Shown here piece after piece: positions 52,839 to 60,000 of a stretch of DNA of 60,000 nt. This DNA is from Bolinopsis microptera (lineage: Eukaryota; Ctenophora; Tentaculata; Lobata; Bolinopsidae): the NCBI RefSeq assembly GCF_026151205.1, contig NC_087076.1, positions 1,561,692-1,621,691 on the forward strand. The letters are read 5' to 3'. The notes under the pieces are model-generated. The model was not told the DNA's origin. It was given only the letters and a program-made list of their open reading frames with translations, and did no database searches. The position numbers and the translations under genes were made by a program. Position 1 is the stretch's first letter. Each line of letters begins with the position of its first letter.

Positions 52839-55800
52839 TATTTCCTAGATTTTCAAATATACGGTTAAGTCATTATATTATATTTATATGGTTAAGTCAT
52901 GATATACGGTTAATTCTGTCACAATATCATTATGCATATATAATACATAATACATAATATGTAATACATAATATGTAATACATAATACATAGTACACAAT
53001 ACATAATACATAATAAATAATAAATTATACATAATAATTGTACATTACACATTACACATAATACATTACAAATTATACATTACACATTATACATTACACA
53101 TTATACATTATAATATGTGAACTGTATAGAACCAGCCTCATAAAAGGGTATTTTTAAAACATATTTTATATTTAGAATGACAACAAGTATGGACTGTGTC
53201 AGTTTTAATCACAGCCTACAGGCCAAGTTTTATAATTTAATTACAGGGTGGACCAAATATTGTAAGAAACATTTAGACAAATATCTCCTCTTGAAGCCAT
53301 TTAATCTTTAATTTGGCCTTAATAATGCAAGAATAAATTGTTCGACAATTCGTGGACGACTGATATGCTTGGTTAATAGCAAACAGGAAACAGGAAACCT
53401 GCACACTTGGATTAGAAGCAGATTAACAGCGAAGGAGTTTTGAATATAGATTTAAAACTGCTTAATTATTTATTAAATAGCGATCCCAGTACTCAACAGT
53501 TTGAATCAACGATGTTTATAGTTAGAAGATTTAATTAAACTTCAATAATTGAACCAGTTTAAGGTCGAACATATCGAAATTCGAAAATTTTCCAAGCTCG
53601 ACTGTTTATGTTTAGCAGACTTCGTGGACAACTGCTCAACACCGAAATTGGCAGATTGACAGAAGTTTCTCTTGTCACAAAAATGAATCCTTATTTCTCC
53701 GGATGTCAAGGGGTAACGTTTCAGAGAACAAGCTTTGTTATTTGTCTCAAGCTCCAGAATTCTTGACATTCTTGACATACCAAATACCTAGAATATAGAA
53801 GATGGCTCTCGCATCGGAGTCATTTTGAAATGTGTGTTTAAAAATCAATGGAAATCGATCATTTATAAGAAGCACAAAATTTGTTTAACTATCCAAACTT
53901 CCTATCCTAAAGGAATTAAAAGGCAGCAGCTGTAAGTTGCTTTAACGAACAAAGGATAAGAAAGCCAAGATAAGACAAGATAAGCTTAATAAGAATAGTG
54001 AGTACATTATACATAATACGTTGATACAAACATGACCTGATAACAATAACATAGACTGAAGTAAGCGGATAATTACTCATCCCACAGGTAGACTAACACA
54101 GTATAACAAACAACAGCAGAGTGTATACATCCTGTAATAACATGGGGCTTGTGTTACAAAGTAAGACAAATTGAATTGTCCAATATACTTGTGTACATTC
54201 GCAAACAAATTCTCAAAATCGGTCTGGAATTGGAAGAATTTGGCAATCCTACAAGTCCGTAATAAAATCACCGTCTACAAGTTAAAGCGCTACGTATGGA
54301 CAGAATACGGCAGTGCAACAAATAAATAAATAATTTGACTGTAGTTCCAAGAATAGAAGAATGCAGCCAGGTGTGATGGTAATTACACCATGGCTCAGGT
54401 GTTCTTGCTTCTGTGACTGGTACAGCCGTACAGGTCCAACACACTGCAGCACTAAATGTAAGAGCCAGGTAAGAGCCAGGTAAGAGCCAGGTAAGATCCA
54501 TAATTGCCGTGTTGCTGTGTAATTCTATACTCGTCCTCAAATCTTCACATAACGTTTCACAGATAAAGTAAACGAATCGTTCAAGAAAGCCACAATACTA
54601 CATATTATAGCGAGCAACAAATATTATGTTTGGTCACCATGGCAACAGTGGACTGTGCAACACATAAGTCATAAGTGAACAGGAGGCACACGATAAGTGG
54701 CTTATTTGAGGTTCGGAATGTACAGCTAGTGCCTCAACTTTAATATTAAATATTGATATTTGATAGTGTAACACGATTTAATCATATTACTGAATAATGT
54801 AACCAAGGAATCAAATCCAATCACTTCGATCAGGTAGAGTTTAGAGTATTGACCAACACTGACAGTAAAGAGATCTAGCAAGATGCAAGCAAAAGCTACT
54901 AGTTTGTTTGTCATATCACAACACTGTGATAATACATGTATAATTATATTGTGGTTAATTATATTCCTATACAACCGGTTATAAATGCTCAATTATCGTT
55001 ACCATGGCCACAGTTACCACAATGCACTGGAGGTCTTTAATCTTGTCGTAACTCCATATAAAATCTGTTATGATTAACTCGACTGAAAGAAATTGTACAT
55101 AGTTTTATAGATCTTCCTCAATTAGCGTTAAAAGCGATAATACAAAAACAAGAGTAATAGTTCAAGCATACGAAATGATACAGAAAAAAAACATGCTTTC
55201 CACAGCCATGTTGTGGACTTGTCTACAATGTACACAAATACATTGCTTGATTACTGATAGAATTTGTTTGCAAGCATCTCTCGTATAAAAACAGACCTTT
55301 CTGCTTATACAAACAGTTTTAGTATAACTTGAGCAAAACTTACAAAATACAGAATAAGCTATGTATATTGTATATTTTATATATTGTACAATAAAACACA
55401 ATTTCAACAATCAACATCTTTTAAAAACGAGTCCTTCAAGAAGCGTCTATCGCATTACTTCATCTACATTCTACAATCTACAGGTTGTTACTTGTTATAA
55501 ACACATAATACTATATATATCTCAGCTAAATGGAACATGGTCTCACATAAACGCTAAAGAAGCTATACTGTTTTGTTACGCCCTAAAAGCAAACACAAAA
55601 GCCAACCTTACAACACACCTAACAAATAGAGCATGAGAAACAAATAGAGCATGAGAAACTGGACCGAACCGGAGTGAGCTTATTCTCACATTCCAACGAT
55701 TTACATCCTATTCTTAATAGTTGGTATGACGTATTTACCTCTCGTACAGACATAGGTAATTACTCATTTGTTTAACTTTTAAAAAGTAAACGAACGGATA

Positions 55801-58120
55801 AAATATTTGTAGAGTCTGAGATATCATGTAGATAATAATTGGATCTCTGGGGGTTATACCGGTACTAGTTTTTGTCAGGGGACAATGAAAATTAATTAAA
55901 TACAATAAAATGTGGCTAGATATAATATTGTCATTATATTGAACTGATATACAAGAACACTGCACACATACAGCCCCAAGCTACAGGTACAAGGAAATGG
56001 GTATAACGCTAACATTGCTGAACAATAAAATGTACTCTAATGACCTGTCATTGATCCGTTACTTCCTTAGTCCTTCCATTTACCTGTACATTTGTAGTGA
56101 ACCCCCAATTTAACAAATTAACGTGCCCAATCCACCTGGTGGCACGGTAAATCGGGGATCAACCGTGATCCTCGATCATTTGGAAGGTTCTTTCTTCCCT
56201 CAATATAAAATCGATTTACATACATGTGTTTAGTATGTGTTTAGTATTAAATCAACAGTCCAGATCCTAATTTCCTTCCACCAAGAGTTATACCGGTGCA
56301 TCAGAACATGTACAGTCTACATGCAATAAATTCGTAACTCAAGACTGAGTTACTATGTATATTGTATACGGGCAATGGCCCATGCCATGCCATGTCATAA
56401 ACTTATCAACACGACTGCGAATTTGGTAAGTCAATTTAGAAGATTTTTGTAAGCATGAAGCTAAGCATGCTGAAAAGATTCAAGACAATATTTATCTGGC
56501 TTCAAGGTTTCATAATGCCAGAATTTCGAAAAGATTTTATAAAAGGTAACCGGAACGGTCAATAAAAAAGAAACTGGGATTGATGTTCGAATATAACCAA
56601 ATGAGTGATGAGCAGCACAGAGCACAACTGCAATCAATTATACTTTATATGAAGATCCAAATTGTCAGTTTGTTTTCCGAACTCTCAACTTTGAAAACTA
56701 AAACAAAAGAACCTACGATACTTGACGTCACATTAACAACAACACAAAGTTTAATAAGCTATACAGATCTGTAGTCTCACTGTACATTACAAGCTCGGCG
56801 CTGGTTAACTACATTGTACACTGGGTCATTACCACACAGCAGCTAAAGTTAAACGATTAACAATAAAACTGGAGCTAGCACATCAGAATTACATCAGATA
56901 TAATACTAGAGTAAGATTTAATGAATTTCGTACACGGAATGTAAGGCTGGGAATGTGTGACCTCAACTAATTAAGTCACCCAAATACAATCTGAATCCTG
57001 GAAAAAATTGCAATGCTTAGATCACTATTTGTAAAACAGGAAGCAAAAGTAATTCTCCTCGCCTTGTCGAGATTTCGTAGACCAATGAAAACGTTTACAA
57101 TACACGCACATGTAAATTGTGACGTAAATATAGAGGCATCAATCTGGTGAAATGTAAGAAGAGAAGCGCAAAATGGTATGCTCATCGTTCAAGGTCACAT
57201 AGCAACGGGACAAAACAACGAATAATTTACATCTATGAAGCCTAACAAGAAACCCCTGGAGTGCCAGAATGCAGAAACTCGATATGAAGTCTGAAGCTGA
57301 GCTGAAGGTCACCTGTGCTCCCTGGAATGCTAGTGACATTCAGCTGAGCTTCATATCAGGTTTCAAAACGTCTCAGTGAGAATATTGCAGCAGAAGTAGT
57401 AACCAGGTGTATCGGGCGTATTAGATCATCATTTTATGAACCACAATATTTACAGTCCATCTTACTAAACGGTAGTAATTCGAGGACGATCCTTGTCCTA
57501 AATGTTGTGTATACAGTAAATGTAGTGGAGAGTCGGAGACAGTAAGGGTGAGGGGTATTAGCAATTAGAGTTGTAGGGCCTTATTCATGAGGGGCCGGGG
57601 ATTGGGGAGACTTTTTATTTTAATTCCTTGAAATTTAATCTTCTAACTTTCTACCAACTGAACTTTTTAACTCGATACATGACGAATGACGAGATAAGGT
57701 AGAATCTGGATCACACGATGGTGTGATGTGTTCTTAGCAATACAAATTAATTCTGGTTCCTCGGTGAAACAAATTAAAACAAAATACATGCATTTTATAC
57801 ACAGACAATAATCTCTTATCAGGTATCAAGAACTCGAATCTGTGTAATAAAAAACACGGTCAATTATCAGACAAATAAAAGACCCTTGAAACATAGGATT
57901 GTGAGAACTACATATTACATAATAGACAAAGAACACAAACATTGCGTAATGTGATAAACTCTCAACTCAAATCCTTTAGTCAGTGCAGAGTGAACACACA
58001 GCGTCATGTAAGCAGTATAATACATTCATAATATGTAGTATACGATTCCACCTGCTGCGGCCTCAACACATTAATTTCCACATCGTGCTTATCAAAATAT
58101 TCAGTGTGATAGAGGGTCTT
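52839..58120. other. intergenic region between LITAF genes 2 and 3; no gene recognised
   Basis: Contains an AT-rich tandem patch at 52925-53115 (acataatac / acattacac variants), a four-copy gtaagagccag repeat at 54458-54495, and a decayed pogo-like MITE fragment near 56090-56180 (ggtaaatcggggatcaaccg). Many minus- and plus-strand frames of 60-90 codons were examined. None showed a domain, a signal sequence in good context, or phase-matched splice sites. Confidence 0.45.
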
Positions 58121-59344
58121 TTACATGAGTCGTTTAGTAGCAATGGTATGCTGACACTTAGGGCAGGTATGGACATGATCCTGCATAGAGGAGATACAGA
58201 AGGGGAGAAAGCAGCACATCCCTGAGAGTAGAGTAAAGTAAACATTATCATCACAATATTTTGAAAAATATATAAAGTTGTTTCCCCACAAACATTTATC
58301 AACCATTTTATCAAATATTATCAAAAACATTAAATTTTAAAAACCTATTCATACTTCCCAGCGGAATAAAAATTTATAGAGCGCTTCTTTGCAACATAAG
58401 GATGAACCCAAACAAAATTTGTATGTATCCTCTATATAAAGATACATCTTTAAATATGTAAAGAGGGTGGAGAAAACAGTCACAGTTATCTATCTCGAGG
58501 TATATTCAAATCAAGACTCCTTGCCTTATTTCTAACACGTTTGGTCGATGAAACCGGTATATCCAGTGACTTCTCACTGTTATTTGTAAACTTTCTTAGA
58601 GCATGATTATTTTACCAGTAAATAGAAAGAGAACTAAACAGAGTAGCCAAGATCCACTGCCAATTTCGTGGGTCACAACCGTGGTTACGTTCTGGTATAG
58701 AGTATCATTAAACAATAAGCTGTTGTACAGTAGTTGTACTGTTGACCTTATAACGCTTTGTTATAATACATTGTCTAACCATTATAATTTATAATGGTGC
58801 GCAATATTATGTGAAGAAGTCCTGCATGTTCTAAACCAACAATTTAGGGTGTGTATTTCGTATATTTTATAATTCAAGTGAAACTCGAGCTAGTTACCTC
58901 GTGACAATTGTTACAAACTGTTGTAATTGGGAAGGAGCCATAGAAGACTGGAGCCGTCACCACTACGGTCTAAAATATATATTTTGACAGAGTTAACAAT
59001 GGTTATAATAGCACGAATTAACACCTTTACGCTTAACACAATTAACAATAACAGTTCTACGAAAACTAAACTACCATTTTCTTAAGATTATGGAAAATTT
59101 TAGTTCAAAAATATAGAGTTGAATTTCTACTAGTACTATGAACGTTTAGACTCACAGTATTTCCAGCATGGTAAGGAGGAGTGGGAGCTGGCTGAGCGTT
59201 ATAATCAGGGGCAGGGGGGTAATCTTGCTGTTGTTGAGGAGGGTAAGCTTGCTGTTGAGGCTGTGGTTGAGGTTGGTAAGTTGGTTGGTAGGATTGTGCC
59301 TCAGGGTAAGGTGGCTGATCTGGGTACACCGGAGAGGCAGACAT
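58121..59344 (-). CDS. LITAF-domain protein 3
   Basis: Four exons: 59156-59344, 58898-58969, 58640-58691 (52 nt) and 58121-58221, with phases 0, 0 and 1, 137 residues. Start at MSASPVYPDQPPYPEA is preferred over an upstream in-frame Met (59464) because the preceding sequence is not Pro/Gln-rich and an acceptor-like actcag lies just upstream. The tail is Pro/Gln/Tyr-rich (QPQPQPQQQAYPPQQQQDYP). It has PPY but no clear PPxY, unlike genes 1 and 2. Domain: TVVVTAPVFYGSFPITTVCN with first knuckle CNNC (no Pro), NVTTVVTHEIGSGSWLLW, membrane segment MCCFLPFCISSMQD, then HTCPKC. The donor after the 52-nt exon is gtttag, non-consensus but of the same kind as in the PH gene. The role is inferred from the family: endosomal/lysosomal membrane protein. 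Confidence 0.9.
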
Positions 59345-60000
59345 TAGCTCGATAGTTTCCTGAGTATCGCATTTTATCACTGCTCGACTGACTATATCTA
59401 GTACACAGAGGTAAAGGAATAGTTTAAACTTGATCTGCGTATCCACTCTTGTACTAGTACTCAAGCACTTTACTTTGAACTGTACAATTCTCTCAACGAA
59501 TACTATACAATTAAAACAAGGTATTTATTTTCGAAACAGTATGCGTCTGCGTATACTGAATAACTATAATCGAGCAAGCGGACCTCGAACATGGTTGTTA
59601 TAAAACATGATTTACAGGAAAATCTTATCGTAGGAATCACTATGACCTCAACAATAAACATGGCTTAATTACAGAAAGTTCCACAATAAATAGGAAACAA
59701 TGAAATGTTAATATCTCAGATTAAAACCCACCTACTTAATAGTTGATAAGATGTAACGACTGAGAAAAATCAGCAACTGCCATTGATACGTGTATATACC
59801 GGATGTTGATCACTAACTAAACAAACAATGAGGTGTACAAATTAAAAAGTTCAGCAATTTAACAATCGTATGTTTAAAATTTGTATACTAAAAAACCACG
59901 ATCATTGATTATCAGACAAAAGAAAAGTTTTGACCTTGAAAAACAGTAATAAATAAATATAATATATAGGATTGTAGGATTGTGATCACTATATATAAGA
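59345..60000. other. upstream of LITAF gene 3 to window end; no gene seen
   Basis: AT-rich DNA that probably holds the promoter or 5' UTR of LITAF gene 3. No individual element can be supported. Confidence 0.4.

Noticed and set aside
54268-54540. Minus-strand 90-residue frame with a hydrophobic start
   Set aside because: It reads through the gtaagagccag repeat and lacks splice context or a domain.

Overview
The window looks like nuclear DNA of an invertebrate animal. It is AT-rich, the genes are split by GT-AG introns, and the recognisable protein families are animal ones: a CD225/dispanin membrane protein, a pentraxin, a PH-domain adaptor and three LITAF-domain proteins. It also holds many MITE, foldback and retroelement remnants plus simple repeats. 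A cnidarian or similar lineage would fit, but the sequence alone does not fix the species. Nothing prokaryotic or viral was recognised.

Layout. 1-4250: 3' part of a plus-strand CD225/dispanin gene; its first exon lies off the left edge and one Gln/Pro-rich exon is duplicated inside a ~1.5 kb tandem duplication. 4250-5856: no gene recognised. 5857-29411: a tandem array of a ~736-bp unit. Each unit carries the signal peptide and N-terminal two thirds of a secreted pentraxin; only the last unit (28468-29411) runs into the pentraxin C-terminal part. The array is interrupted at 19896-22741 by exactly 1770 T followed by 1076 C, almost certainly an assembly or consensus artefact. Private indels pile up in the units to its left. 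Every consensus unit also has the same +1 frame break at an AAA-TAA.

29412-34116: retroelement remnant, 11-bp satellite, G-rich motifs and a possible divergent SH3-like exon. 34117-36239: minus-strand PH-domain gene (SKAP-like order, tentative), 5' end not found. 36240-43227: satellites, a 1.57-kb GAG/GGA-rich purine tract, a MITE with clear terminal inverted repeats, and copies of a poly-C/G-ended element.

43228-59344: three minus-strand LITAF-domain genes (43228-44722, 48692-52838, 58121-59344). All share a 52-nt exon with the same phases, so they are duplicates. The gaps between them hold large hairpins, a pogo-like MITE and a (CT)n microsatellite.

How the genes relate. CD225 and LITAF proteins are both small endosome/plasma-membrane-associated proteins with Pro/Gln/Tyr-rich cytoplasmic tails, and pentraxins are secreted pattern-recognition proteins. 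The window could be read as membrane-trafficking and innate-immunity-like genes. No operon or shared regulation is visible, so a functional link is inference only.
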